Shown here piece after piece: positions 24,236 through 36,100 of a stretch of 64,000 nucleotides of DNA. Location: contig CM068546.1 in NCBI GenBank assembly GCA_035048495.1, forward strand, positions 35,172,674 to 35,236,673, read 5' to 3'. The notes beneath the pieces are model-generated. The model searched no databases, was not told the origin of the DNA, and worked only from the letters and a program-made list of their open reading frames with translations. How positions within the stretch are numbered: position 1 is the first letter of the stretch; the number at the start of each line of letters is the position of its first letter. Source of the stretch: Euptelea pleiosperma (Eukaryota; Streptophyta; Magnoliopsida; Ranunculales; Eupteleaceae). The translations under genes and the position numbers were made by a program.

Positions 24236-24789
24236 TTTATAAAAACAGTGTAAACTTGTTTCTGTTGTCAATCCAAGGGCTGGCCCAACCATTGGACAGT
24301 GACGACAGCTCCGATTGACAACCATGCGCATTAGAAAATCATGAATGGGCAGAGAACTAGGTCTGAGATGTCACTCCAGATCGGAGGAATCTTTGATAAC
24401 GAAACCGTTTCTAAAGTTTAATACATCCTTCCCAAAATGCCACGCAGCATGGTCCCACTGATCCTATTAATGTTTGGTCCCTTTCTAGGTGGACATGATT
24501 GGTGTGGTCGTTTGATTTAAGCACTTTCGTCATGGAGTTTTAATTGATCCATAGGTCTCTTCATGAAGCCCATGATGAAAAATACTTAAATCAAACGGTT
24601 ATAAATCACATATCAGGCTTTTAGTGTGTAGGCCCAATTCAGACGTGGGCCAAATGTTCATACTTAAATCAAACGGCTATAATCTATGTAGGTTCAGCAG
24701 AGTCCTTTGCATCGGGAGTCCTCTGCACCTAAAATTTTCCCCCGATTGAAATTTTTTTGATGCACTCTTGAGGCCCAACATTATATCAG

Positions 24790-25020
24790 TTTTTTGAGCC
24801 CATTTACTGCATGGATGTTTGGCCACCCCTTCTTGGATATAGAAATCAAAAATCAACCTGATTGGTTATCTCTAGAGTACTTTTTAAGGATTGAGTATAG
24901 CTCGGATTCAAACATATTGTTTGGGTAGTAAATCCAACGATTAGAAATCATCAACCAAGCTGATTTTTAGTGTGCTTATCCACCAATAGGTGGGCTAAAC
25001 ATCCATGCTGGGCCCAGAAA
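24790..25020. repeat. FB-1 foldback element (diverged) in copy B
   Basis: Arms TGCATGGATGTTTGGCCACC and GGTGGGCTAAACATCCATGC, enclosing ATCAACCTGATTGG and CAACCAAGCTGATTTTTAG. Flanking TTTGCATC..GAGTCC motifs recur at 24700 and 25050. Confidence 0.6.
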
Positions 25021-25224
25021 AAAATGATCTTTGAAGGGTCACGAGAGTCCTTTGCATCTGGGAAAAAAAAATGGAGGCTTTTAATCGAAAGTGGGATTCA
25101 TAAAAACAGTTTAAACGGTGCTGTGGTCAAACCTGGGCTGGTCCAACATTTGGACGGTCCGATTGACAACCAAGGGCATGACGTGTTAGAAAATCATTCA
25201 TGAGTCGAGAACCAGGAAAAAAAT

Positions 25225-25610
25225 AGAAAATTGGATGTTTGGATTCTGGACCAATCCTAGATGGAGGCACACACCAAAAAGTTTTTTTTTTTGGATAGGT
25301 AAGCCTGTTTTTTAAAGAGATCAGTAACTCGGTGAGAGCGGGTTTTGAACCCAGGTCTATGGTATCATCACCCACAAACTTTACCAACTGAGCAAGCTAG
25401 CACCTTCCACAGACCAAAAATTACCCTGCTTAATTTCTAAGCGTTGGATTGGAGCCGTTTTCATGGGTTTTTAACTGTGGAAATTGACCATTATTTTAGT
25501 ACAAAGATCCAAAGGTTTGAAATCACTAAGCAGGTTGATTTTTGGATTGTAGTTCCATCTAGGGATTGGCCAAACATCCATACGGTCAGAGTCCTCTAAA
25601 AATGTGCCGC
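25225..25610. repeat. FB-1 foldback element interrupted by a SINE
   Basis: The left arm (ATGTTTGGATTCTGGACCAA, then TAGATGGAGGCAC) and right arm (CCATCTAGGGATTGGCCAAA) are inverted. The left arm is broken at ACCAAAAA by the SINE at 25282-25404. Confidence 0.7.
25282..25404 (-). mobile_element. tRNA-derived SINE
   Basis: On the minus strand it reads GTGCTAGCTTGCTCAGTTGG TAAAG (A-box region), then GGGTTCAAAACCCG (B-box region, 25341-25353), and ends in an A-run (forward T-run at 25282-25292). Flanks CACACACCAAAAA (25268-25280) and CACAGACCAAAAA (25408-25420) form a 12/13 target duplication. Confidence 0.82.
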
Positions 25611-26269
25611 TTCTCATATTTTTGTCGGTCAGCAACTTTGCTGACTGGCACAGGTCAGCAATTTATTACTCGAGAAGGGAGACTTAGGCCCAATTAAGAG
25701 GTGGGTCAAATGTTCATATTTAAATCAAACGGCTATAATCTATGTAGGGTCACCAGAGTCTGTGCGTCGGGAGCCCTCTACATCTAAAATTTTTCCCCAG
25801 ATTGAATTTTTTTTTGATGCGGGACTCTTTGAGGCCATACATTAGATCATTTTTTGGGCCCATTGGCTGCACTGATGTTTAGCCACCCCTTTTTGGATAG
25901 GGCCCTCTTGGATATATACAAACCACTTATGCCACTTTTTTAAGTGTAAGTCTACAAAAGAGTTGACCAAACATACATATGTGAGCCACGTGGTGCATTA
26001 TTACGCGACCCATCACAGATAGACCGTCAACAAAAAAAATTCCTCTAAATTGATGTGAGCCTTGCGACTCAAGTTCAATATATCTGATCTTTAGTTCTTC
26101 CAATTTTTGGGGAAATCTAGTCTTGAGTACTCTGTCAAAAATTCCAGACCAGGATATAAGTAAATTTGGTAGTAAAATGAAAATAAAAATCAGTAAAAAA
26201 AGGGGTAATGGCAAGAGTTCGGGGAGGTAAATTAAATTCAGTTTTGATTTAAACCTTGGTTTAAAAAAT

Positions 26270-26614
26270 GGGTCAGACTCCAGGGATCCCCATTTTTTAC
26301 CCTCACTTTGGCGTACCCACATAGAAGATGAATCAATGGCTGATTTTCGGTGAGGATGATCTCCTCATCATATAGATCACCCCTACAACAAATCAGCCCA
26401 TTCTGAAATTTCGAACCTGACAAATGTGGTTTTCAAGTATCAAGGTAAAAATCAACGGTTTATAATTATCCAACTTCTAAACCAATCTATGAATATCAGA
26501 ATGAATTGAATTTTTGTGAGGATGATCTCCTCACCAAAAATCAGCCATTGATTCATCTTCTATGTTGGTACGCCAAACTGGGGGTCAGAAATGGGGGTCC
26601 ATGGAGTCTGCCCC
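26270..26614. mobile_element. MULE-type MITE with 9-bp target duplication, copy 2 (345 bp)
   Basis: Flanked by TTAAAAAAT and TTAAAAAAC (26261-26269, 26615-26623). Arms share AGAAGATGAATCAATGGCTG and GGTGAGGATGATCTCCTCA with copy 1 but have a different outer part (GGGTCAGACTCCAGGGATCC). It is inserted inside the copy B NG-1 element. Confidence 0.8.
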
Positions 26615-26654
26615 TTAAAAAACAACCATTATAAAGAAAATAACGTCCGTTAAA

Positions 26655-27251
26655 ATTCTTTTACTGGACGGCTGCTCTCGATAAAATTCTTACTGTGGAT
26701 CACTTGATTGCCCGCAAGGTCATCATTGTGAGCTTCTGCACTATGTGCAAGCACAACGGCGAAATCGGTTGACCACCTTTTACTCCACTGTGATGTAGGC
26801 AAGAGCCATATGGACGACTTTTTTGGCAGAGTTTGGTATTGCCTGGGTTTTCCCCCGTTCACTGATGCAACTCACCTCTAGTTGGTCTACTACTAATTTT
26901 TCCTCTAGAGGTCACATTATTTGGCGCATGCTTCCTTTTGCGATCTGTTGGGGGCTGTGAAATGAACGCAACCTTAGAGTATTCGAAGGAAGAGAGGTCT
27001 CAGAGGAGAACATTATCCTTGGCATTAAGGGCCTGCTGTACTTCTGGTCCAAATCGTTTCGTGAATGTCGAAGTTTATTCTTCGAGGACTTTGTTGTCCG
27101 TTGGGATTTGATATGCCGTAGAGATATAGACTAGTGCTTTTCCCTTTGTTTTGTTTTCGTTTTGCCTTAAAGGTGGTTCTCTCGACCTCTTAGGCCTCCC
27201 CGTATCTCCTTTCCCCTCTTTAATAAAATATGCACTTATCAAAAAAAAATA
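26655..27251 (+). mobile_element. 5'-truncated L1-type LINE 3' end
   Basis: Encodes remnants of the zinc-binding region of a LINE reverse transcriptase (KILTVDHLIARK, then VDHLLLHCDVGKSHMDDFFG in shifted frames) and the C-terminal GIKGLLYFWSKSFRECRSLF. The 3' end is TTTAATAAAATATGCACTTA TC plus a run of A. Several frameshifts and stops. It lies within NG-1 of copy B. Confidence 0.75.
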
Positions 27252-27565
27252 CAACATCCATTACAATGGATTGGGACCTCCCCCTCTACGTTATGTACCG
27301 TTATAAAGCTCAGAAAATAACGACTCTTATTTGGCCGTTACTTTCAGTTATAACAAAAATAATGACCTGTTATTTACTGAAAAAAAAATAGTTAAAATAA
27401 CGTCCGTTATTCTCCATTTTTACCCTTTATTTTCCGCTATAAAATTTATTGAAGATTTGAAATTTAGCGCAGTTTTTTTTTTTTCCGTTATTTACCCGTG
27501 TGTTGCAATCCGTTGTAATGGAGAAAACGGTAACGCTCCCAGTTCATTATACCGTTATAACCCTT
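27252..27565. repeat. NG-1 element of copy B (right part; left part at 26629-26655)
   Basis: Right part of the NG-1 copy orthologous to 21350-21566, ending CATTATACCGTTATAACCC, then TTGATTTAAACC. The left stub is separated by the LINE. Confidence 0.65.
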
Positions 27566-27774
27566 GATTTAAACCTCTTTGACCAAAAACGCAGTGTACG
27601 TGTAGATGTAACCTTAAAGAGAATGGAAATTATCATATGAAGTGGAAAAGTAGATATATATGGAGCAACAACGAACACCAACAAAACACCTGTTGACTTA
27701 TATAAGCTGAGAGTAGGGAGGTCTCAGCAGTCAGCAACACTGTAACAGGCTACAAAGTATACAAACCAAGGTTT

Positions 27775-28122
27775 AAAGGAGGCCGTTTTAACGGTTAAAC
27801 GGACTGGGGGCGTTACCGTTTAACTGTTTAAACGGCCGATAAAACGGATTGAAACGGTCAGGGGCAAAAATGGAAAAAACGGAAAAAAACGGATTTTAAC
27901 TGTTTTAACGATTTTAACGGAAAAAAACGGAAAAAGTGGGGCTGAAATTCAAATTTTGAAATTTGAAAAAAAAAAAAACCGGAATTTAACGGATTTAAAG
28001 GGATTTTAACGGAAATTAAACGATTTTAACGGAATTAAAAGGTTTTAACGGCCGTTTTTTTCACAAAATTTTTCAAAATTAAACGGCTGTTGAAACGATT
28101 TTAACGGCCGTTAAAACAAAAC
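27775..28122. repeat. NG-1-like TTTAAACGG-type element inserted in copy B
   Basis: Starts GGTTTAAAGGAGGCCGTTTT and ends TTTTAACGGCCGTTAAAAC. Copy A has no element at the corresponding point (around 21672), which shows it is an insertion. Confidence 0.7.
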
Positions 28123-28168
28123 TAGATACTGACGACATTTATTTTAAAGGTCAACTGCGCGCAGGCGA

Positions 28169-28530
28169 TCAAGCAAGCTTCAGTACTATAAAAATCCCGA
28201 GCGCGAGAGTGAGTTGCAGCAATCCAATGGTTACCCACATCAGCTTCTTGGTTATGAAAACCAAGTTTGGTGCCTTCGGAAGCATCCATGCAAGCACAAT
28301 TAACATAAGAGTATAAGACCCAAACTCAAACTCATGAACATACTAACCGTGTAAACCTTCGACAGAATCTTGTAAGTCGGATTTCCGAAAGCACGTTCCA
28401 ACAGAGGATGTGAGATTGCAGCAGCCACAATCTCAGATGTAGCGGCCGCGACCTTCAACACCATCTTTTGTGCTGAGTTTATATCCTCATTTTCTTCGAC
28501 CGGAGTAGTAGGACGTGCAGCACGAGCCAT
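28169..28530 (-). pseudogene. Small two-helix membrane-protein gene, copy B, frameshifted in the first helix
   Basis: Begins MARAARPTTPVEENEDINSA at 28530 and reads on through VLKVAAATSEIVAAAISHPL and LERAFGNPTYKILSKVYTV. It then hits an extra 8 nt near 28308-28316 (a duplicated ATAAGAGT-like unit absent from copy A), which throws the frame and stops it inside the first membrane helix. The remaining sequence to 28169 still resembles copy A. The N-terminal half is intact here but broken in copy A, so the two copies were disabled independently. An upstream in-frame ATG at 28575 is not supported by copy A. The family is not recognised. Confidence 0.6.
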
Positions 28531-28801
28531 TTTTTGTATACAAGTCCTGTAGGAGAAGAGGAGTCGGTCGAGCACTGTTCTTTATTCAATACGAGCTACG
28601 AACCGAAAAAGAAACACGGTGGGCTTCAGCTTAGAATCCACGTAAGAGTTGCAGAAACCCTGTATTTCTGAAAATCTTCGAAGGTCTGGAGAAGAAACTA
28701 CACAGCTGTGGTTTTGAATCTAAGGTTTTCTTGCGTCACAAAACAGAGAGAGGGTTAGTGAAGGAGACGCAGCAGGCGATTTCCCTCTCTTTCTTGATGC
28801 G

Positions 28802-28835
<34 letters not shown>

Positions 28836-29070
28836 GGGGAATGCATCGACGAAATGGCCTTTATAGAGAAGCTCTTTACAAATGCCATCGATTTGAATCA
28901 TAAATAACATAAATGCCACGGAATGCATTGACTCTTTAAATGGGCATTTATATAGAGTCCATGCATTCCCAGCCAAAAATAAAATAAAAAATGCATTCCC
29001 AGCCAAAAAAACAAAAAATGCATTCCCAGCGGACCCAGCCAATGCATTCCGCCAAAAGAATCCTAAATAA
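28802..29070. repeat. GGCAATC minisatellite and AATGCATTCCCAGCC repeats
   Basis: Four tandem 7-mers (GGCAATC) at about 28805-28834, then four spaced copies of AATGCATTCC(CAGC) between 28970 and 29055. These lie just upstream of the copy B pseudogene. Confidence 0.7.
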
Positions 29071-29224
29071 ATGGCATCCGGAATCCTAAACAATATAAAT
29101 GCCACTACTTTTTGATAAAATTACCGTGGCAAATTTGGGAAGAAGATAACACTGCAAAGAAATATAATAACTTAAGCTATCTTTACAGTTTCGGGAATGC
29201 TTACACGTGGCAGCAACTTACACG

Positions 29225-29505
29225 TGGCACACTCGTAGAGATCACTCACAGTATTGATATTTGTCCCATCCCTAGATAGAACTACATGTAAAAAAATCAG
29301 CCTATTAATGATTTTTAAAGATTTGATTGGAGTTGTTTCAAGGGTTGATTATTAACCGTAGATTTTGAGCATTATATTGGTATTCAGATTCAAAGGTTTG
29401 AAATCAGTAAACAGGCTGATATTTGGTATATAGGTCCACCTATGGATGGGATAAACATCCATGCGGTCAGTGGTCCCTAATAGTGTGCCAGCGTGGTTAT
29501 ACTAT
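29225..29505. repeat. FB-1 foldback element
   Basis: Inverted arms GTATTGATATTTGTCCCATC / GGATGGGATAAACATCCATG, with the usual TTTTGAGCATTATATTGG loop. Confidence 0.65.
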
Positions 29506-29839
29506 TGTCCCTCATCATCATTGATGAGGGATATGGACGTGCTGGACATCCTGAACTGTGAAAGCCATACCCCAACTCAGTTTGTCTTTAGTAGAAAGCA
29601 CTAAATGCTTTCATAGAGATATCAAACGCGTTTTCTTTGGCCCCACCACGCCTGGAAAAACAAATGAAAAAGTGGACAAATTAATTTTTTCTAAAGAGGA
29701 CTTTGCCGCAGTTGAAAGCTATGAATACAAATCGGCAACCGCGGAAGTTCGAAACTGGAAGTGGCGCAATTTCGCGGAGTGACTGCCCTTTCTCAATTTA
29801 GGTCGGACCCACCGAGGACTCTCATTGCCCTACATAGCT

Positions 29840-30085
29840 CATTTTTTTGGGTCCACTAACCGCATGAATATTTAGCCCATGCCTCGGTGGATATACATGC
29901 CAAAAATCAGCTTGATTGATGATTTCTAGTCATTGGATTAAGTAACAAAAAACCATGGAAAAATCAATTCTATGGCTAGAGAAAATCAATCATAATGATA
30001 ATATAGTATGTATATCCTGCCAAAGGGTGGGCTAAATATCCATGTGGTTAGTGGGCCCAAAAAATGAGCTATGTAGGACCACTAG
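29840..30085. repeat. FB-1 foldback element
   Basis: Arms CATGAATATTTAGCCCATGC and GGTGGGCTAAATATCCATG, with outer TACATAGCTCATTTTTTGGG / CCCAAAAAATGAGCTATGTA perfectly inverted. Confidence 0.7.
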
Positions 30086-30139
30086 TCATCTGCATCTAAA
30101 TTTTTTACTGCAAAAGTAATTAGATGCAAAGGATTCCTC

Positions 30140-30400
30140 AGTAAACACCTTTGGCCAATCACTAGGTGGACCTACAAACCAAAAATCAGCCTTATTAGTG
30201 ATTTAAAACCTTTGGATCTTTGTATCAAATAATGCTCAAATTCCTACGGTTAAAATCAGTCCATGAAAATAACTTCAATCCAACTCTTAGAAATCACTGA
30301 TCAAGTTATAAATCAAGCTGTTTAGGCCATCAATAGGTGGGCTAAACATCCATGCGGTCAGTGGGCCAAAACAATCATCTATGCCATGAGAATCCTTTGC
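30140..30400. repeat. FB-1 foldback element
   Basis: CACTAGGTGGACCTACAAAC and CATCAATAGGTGGGCTAAAC lie on opposite arms, with AATGCTCAAATTCCTACGG in the loop. The right end repeats the motif TCCTTTGCATCG. Confidence 0.6.
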
Positions 30401-30524
30401 ATCGACTGCATGGAGTTCTTTACATCTAAAAGAACTAGGCCCATATTTTTCTTACACTGTCAAAATCGTTTTGATGTAGAAACTAATTTGATGATGTTGT
30501 CCACCATCATCAAAGTTGACGACG

Positions 30525-30835
30525 GACCACATTGCGAACCACGTAGCACACTATTCAAGACCACTGACCATAAAGATGTTTGGCACATCCCTAGTTGGAC
30601 CTACATACCAAAATTCATTGCGACTAATATTATCTATCCGTAGGATTAGAGTCTTTTCATGGTTTATTTTTAACCATGGATTTCTAGTAGTACTTGGGGG
30701 TACTCAGATTCAAAGGTTAGAAATCATTAATCATGCCGATTTTTGTTAGTTATGTCCATCTAGGGATGGGCCAAACATCCATATGGTCAGTAGCCTCTAA
30801 CAGTGTGATACGTGGCTTACACTATAGGTCCGTCG
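30525..30835. repeat. FB-1 foldback element
   Basis: Arms ACCATAAAGATGTTTGGCAC and GGGCCAAACATCCATATGGT. Flanks on both sides read as inverted CATCATCAAAGTTGACGACG / CGTCGTCAACTTTGATGATG, so the hairpin extends to about 30500-30850. Confidence 0.7.
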
Positions 30836-31228
30836 TCAACTTTGATGATGATGGACACCATCATCAAATTAGTTTTTGCGACAGAGTTCAGGTGCCAATA
30901 AATACTTTCACAATTGAGTTGAAATATTAAAATATTGAATGACCAAAGTATCTATAGAATAAAAAATAAATTTTTTATAAATTTAAGGATTTTGAAGTTA
31001 ATATTAAAAATTAATATTTTTTTTAATAAAAGATGAGCATTTAATGAGCGCAGGTATGCCTTTTGACACTAAAACACCACTCTTCATTTATTCTACTTAA
31101 AAAAAAGTAAGAAGGAAATTCCTTAGTGGAAGGCAAGAAAGGCTTTCCCTCTTTGATAAGTAGAATAGATTTATCTATAGAGCATTTTCTATTTGGAGCT
31201 ATGGTGTGGAAAATTGCTACATCTGGCG

Positions 31229-32204
31229 TAGGGTGTCAAAGCATCGGGCCAAGGTAGGGCCTAGCCCGACCCTAGCCCTACCCTCACTTAGAAGGATGAG
31301 GCCCGAGCCCTTAGAGTGTCTGAATTGACTAGGCCCTAGCCCTACCCTCAAGGGCTAGGGTTGGGGCAAGGGTAGGGCCAGGGCCTAGAAGAAGAGTGTT
31401 AAAAAATTTAAAATTTTCCAGTATAAAAAGTAGATGCTTTGCGCTTGGTTTGGTAACGTGTTTCCTTGATTTTATCTTCGTAGATTTTTCAATGAATGAT
31501 CATAGTTTTTTCGTTACAAGGGTGAAATGTTAAGTTTTGATAATTAAACTTTTTAGTCTTCTTAAAAACTTGATAAAATTTAATATATTATAAATTTACA
31601 CTAGATTAGAACAATTTTGAACCATTCTTAAATTTTTCAAAATAGAAACAATTTTACGTTGTTCATAATTTTGGAATGGCTGTATATTTTTTTAAGATTA
31701 ATTGTAGTATCCAACACCAATAAAATTGTTACACATGTACCAATGAAACTGGGAGACTATGCCAATTGATTTTTTCATTTTCTTTTGTATGTTTTGTTTT
31801 TTAAAAAACGATAAATTTTCAATGTAGCCTGGAACTTTCATTAATAGTTGGATAATTTACGACAAGTGACCTTAGAACAACCCATTTTTTACTTTAAGAA
31901 AGATAACTTAATTTAGCTTCAAATATACCACTTAGTGTGTCGTTTTTCGATAAAAACAAAAAAGATGCACTAAGTTATTTTATGGAATATAATTTTAAAA
32001 AATAAATAAAACATAGATGATTTGCTAAAGCCAGGCCCATTTGAATGTGACCTTGGCCTAGCCCTTATTTTGAAGGGTCTTACATATTTGGGCCCAACCC
32101 CAAGGGCTTGAAACTTATAAAAAGAGCCCTCATTTTAGGACTTTCAAAGGGCTGGGCCGGGCCGGCCTGGGCTCCATACACAAGGGCAGGATTGATACCC
32201 CTGA
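31229..32204. mobile_element. hAT-like non-autonomous element with 8-bp target duplication (976 bp)
   Basis: Flanked by a perfect ATCTGGCG duplication (31221-31228 and 32205-32212). Ends TAGGGTGTCAAAGC and GATTGATACCCCTGA are imperfect inverts. Subterminal regions are rich in GGGCCTAGCCC and GGGCCGGGCCGG. No ORF of note. Confidence 0.8.
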
Positions 32205-32284
32205 ATCTGGCGCACTCTTTGGGGCCCACAGGCCTATGAATGATTGGTCGAGTAGAACCTTTGATAACATACGTCCATGATCAA

Positions 32285-32785
32285 TGTTTATGATGAACCA
32301 CAGTATAAGCCACGTGGTAGACTTTAGAGGCCATCGACTGTATGTTTGTTTGGGTCATCCCTAACTGGGAGTAAAACTTCAATCACAAGAAATTGTAAAT
32401 CACACAATCACAAGCAAATGAGTTCTCGGCACGTACACAAGTGCTTTCCGCAACGTACCCATGTGCTTTTGCTTTTAGGTGTACGTGCGGAGAACTCATT
32501 GGCTGTGATTGTGTGATTTGCAATCCGATTGTGACAGAAGTTTTACTCCCTAACTGGTCCTACATACCAAAAATCAGCCTGAATAATGTTCGAAGTTTCT
32601 AATATCACTGTTAAAATCAACCCCTGACCCCAATCTAACGCTTAGAAATCACTACTCACGCTAATTTTTGGTCCGTAGGAACTTGGGTTGGGCCAAACAT
32701 TATATAGTGGCTCTAAAAGTCTGCTACGTGTCTCACACTGTGGTCATCATCAATCAACGTTAATGATGGACATCGTTGGCCTACC
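32285..32785. repeat. FB-1 foldback element with nested hairpin MITE
   Basis: The left arm ends at GTTTGGGTCATCCCTAACTGG and resumes after the nested element as CCTACATACCAAAAATCAGC. The right arm has ATTTTTGGTCCGTAGGAACT and GGGCCAAACAT. Confidence 0.65.
32369..32546. mobile_element. Nested hairpin MITE (178 bp)
   Basis: Direct repeats TCCCTAACTGG at 32358-32368 and 32547-32557 flank a nearly full-length inverted repeat. GAGTAAAACTTC and GAAGTTTTAC are the ends, and GAGTTCTC..CACGTACAC / GTGTACGTGCGGAGAACTC lie inside. Confidence 0.75.
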
Positions 32786-33102
32786 ATGTGATGATCTCTA
32801 GCCACTCAATCCGAGTATCCAAAAAAAATGTTTTCAAATTTCGGGCTCCCCCTTTTTTCTGACTCCTCTCGTGTTCGTGGGCTCCGCCGTTGGATTCCAA
32901 GAATCCAACGATGGTCGTCAGCGCCAAGCTGGCATCACTTTTTTACTTTTTAGGGGGCGCTGAAAACCACCGTTGGATTCCTGAAATAAACGGCCAAGCG
33001 CACGAACACCAAAAGGGGTCAGAAAAAAGGGGGTCCTCAGTCTTCTCTTAAGTCTTGCAGACTAAAAAGAGAGTCAGAGAGAGAGAGAGAGAGAACGATC
33101 CA

Positions 33103-36100
33103 ATGGATTCCGGCGTTTTACTGTTGCTGCTCTTCTTCAACCTGCTAATCTGCTCCTCCGCTGGTATTAACCTCTCTCTCTCTCTTAGGGTTCCAATCTA
33201 ATCTACAGTAATGTTTGCATTCACAATTGTATTATTCAAGCTTCTGTTTAATTGTTTGTCCTTCTTAAAAACCCTAATTTTTCTTTTCGTTTTGAGGATT
33301 CCTCTTTTTCTTACGTTACGAATCTCAAATCGAATCTAAATACTAAAAGAAAACCGCATAAATCGAATATACGTTCTAAATCGACCTCCTTATTAGGTTA
33401 ATTGTGTAGATTAGAACCACTGTACACCGTGCGTCATAATTTTGCAGTATATTTACAAGTTATAAAACCCACACACTAATTCAAAGTTGCGCCTTTGTTT
33501 TCCTCAATGCGAACTTCTCCAAAATCTAACTTTGTAATTACAATCACCAAGAACAACTGTACTGTTTTAATCTCCTCGACTATTTGATCAAAGTCGAAAA
33601 TTTAGTTTCTGTAATTTTAAGATTTTTAGAGCGCGCATTTGGTTATGGAAGATCAATTCTCATGTATGACCCAATTGGGTTATCTGTAGGTGTGGAGAAG
33701 TTGTGTCATCTTTCTATTTGGGGAATCAGCAATGCTTAGGGAGAGGTTGGGTTTGTGTGTGCGCGTAATTTAGTTCAGGTGGGGGAGCGAGTTTGAGAAT
33801 TAATGTTAGTGGTTGATCTATATGTTATGTCATTTGCTTACCTGTGAAATTATGACCCAAAAGAAAGCTGTCAACAAAACATGTTTCATGAATGTTGTCC
33901 TAGTGTTTCATAAATCCAAGTGAGCAACGAGTTGTCTTGCTAATACCATTGGCCAAATCTCTAATTATGGACAAGATGAAGATGTCTAATCAATTCAACC
34001 CTTCAGCAAGGCTTCTGGACCTAATTGGCTAGGATCAGACTCTCTCCAAGAACTTTCATTGGCTGTGGGAACTGTTGCAGGAATGAGGATCGAGTAGGTC
34101 CTATGGCAACACAAAAATGGAGAACAAGAAAGGAATCACACGACACACAGGCACACATAGGTTTCCGTGGTTCACCCACTAAGCATCAACCGTGCAAGCC
34201 CGACTGAAGGAGGAGGGTTGCATAAGGTTGGCAGCCAGCATAAACTTAAGCCATATCTCTTCACATGATTCTGATTCGTTGTTTCTAACTGATGTTGGAG
34301 CAAGGTTCATGTAGTTAACCCCAAATAGTTGGAACAAGGCTTTGATGATGATGACCCATTAAGGTTACGCACACAGGTGATGACAATTGAGAGCTTCTAC
34401 TAAATGTGAATTGTACAAAATAGAAAACTGAGTGCTAAAGCAGTTTTAATGGTCCTACATTCCAAACCCATTTGAATACCATTCATTAAATGTCTGATAG
34501 GATCCTGCCAGGCCCTAGAGCACAGCAAATGAAGGGTTATACAATAGAATTTGAGACACCCAATCCACGTAGCTGGACAATCCCCGGTAAATGCTGGTAT
34601 CATGATCAAAATGTGGCAGTAGTGGACTCCAAACATAAAAAATCTTCAGAATGTCACTTGTAACAATTGAGCTGGGACACCTCTCTGTACTGGAACCCCT
34701 CTTTGTACAACAATCAAGGAAGAACTTTGTATAGGAACACCTTCATCATGCCTTGATTCTTACATACTAGCCTTTATTATCATCCATACTGTTTCTACGA
34801 TTCTTTCATTCTGTCATCACTTATGCAACATACATAACACATATTTCAAATTCTACGCACGCATGTGTTTGTGTGTGGGTATTGCAATATTTTGAACACT
34901 TCTGGGCAACTCCAATAATCTTATATGACCTTCTGTCAGAGTTTGTGATAGTCTAAACTAAACTGTTGCATATCTTTAGGAACATTTGGCTGAATTTATT
35001 GTGATGTCTTCCAGCATTAATTTTCTTTGAATTTATTGCAATGCAGGCAAACCTAATGGAGTGTGCATTTCTCAGGGTGGCCGCTTTCCTCCGTTCTCAT
35101 ATGAGGGGAAACCTCCAAAAAAAGCAACCAAGGGGCCCAAAGATTTGACCCTTTGTAGGGTGTTCCGTAGAAGCACATGTTGTAATGTTGCCCAGACGCA
35201 TCCTGCTTTGCTAATCATTAGGAGGCTGGCTTCTGCAGGGGAGGCTAGCCAAGAATGCTTGCAATTATGGGAACTGTTGGAATGCTCCATTTGTGATCCA
35301 CATGTTGGTGTTCAGCCTGGACCTCCTCTTTTGTGTGCCTCTTTCTGTGATAGGATCTTGAAGGCGTGCTCTAATGCGTACTTCTCTGTGGATGCAAAGA
35401 CCCAGGTGGGTGAATATTTTCAGAATTTGTAGATTGGAAAGTCTAAAGTATACATTGATAGACTGTAAGTATGTTATACCTATCACACCTATACATATGG
35501 AACACGTGCAGGGGTGTAAGAGACAACATTCTATAGGTCTTACCTAGGAGATCTCCTACTCCTAAAATGTTAACCTGATTGGATTATAGTAACCAACCAT
35601 TCCATTACATTCCTTTGGACTGTCAAGACAACTATGTAATTAATTTAGAGAAAAGTAATTGAAGGATAGCTCCAGTCATCTGATCGTGTCAATTTGATAG
35701 AAGATCTTCTGGGTGGTAGGTCCCACCCCCCACATGTCTGCCGCATGTACCGGTATTCATTGGTGGACCATCCTTAGGATCTACCAAACTGGTATCTCAG
35801 ATTTTCTCTTTGTAAATACGTTATAAATTGAGTTTTCTGATTAGGTTTTTTTTTTTGTGATGTCAGGTATTGTCACCATGTGGATTAAACGACTTCCTGT
35901 GTGGCAGAGCTTCCGAATGGGCCTCTAATGGGACAGAGCTCTGCCAACTTGCAGGTTTTGCTGTTAAACCATTTGAGGATAGCCGTCAAGGTGTTGAAGA
36001 ATCATTTTGCTATGGTGGGAAATCCAGTCTAGACTCGATTGCTGATTCATGGAGGGCTTCACAATCTGGGATGCATCAGAAAGAGGAGAACTTCAGAGTG

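Larger units (their letters stand above)
23240..28590. repeat. Segmental duplication, copy B (5.3 kb, expanded by insertions)
   Basis: Homologous to 20090-22180 but 2.5 times longer. The extra length includes a MULE-type MITE (23883-24235), FB-1 copies (24790-25020 and 25225-25610, the latter with a SINE), a second MULE-type MITE (26270-26614), a LINE (26655-27251) and an NG-1-like element (27775-28122). Confidence 0.8.

Noticed and set aside
25282..25404. A tRNA gene
   Set aside because: Box A and box B are present, but the acceptor and anticodon stems are not convincing, and the A-tail and target duplication mark a SINE.
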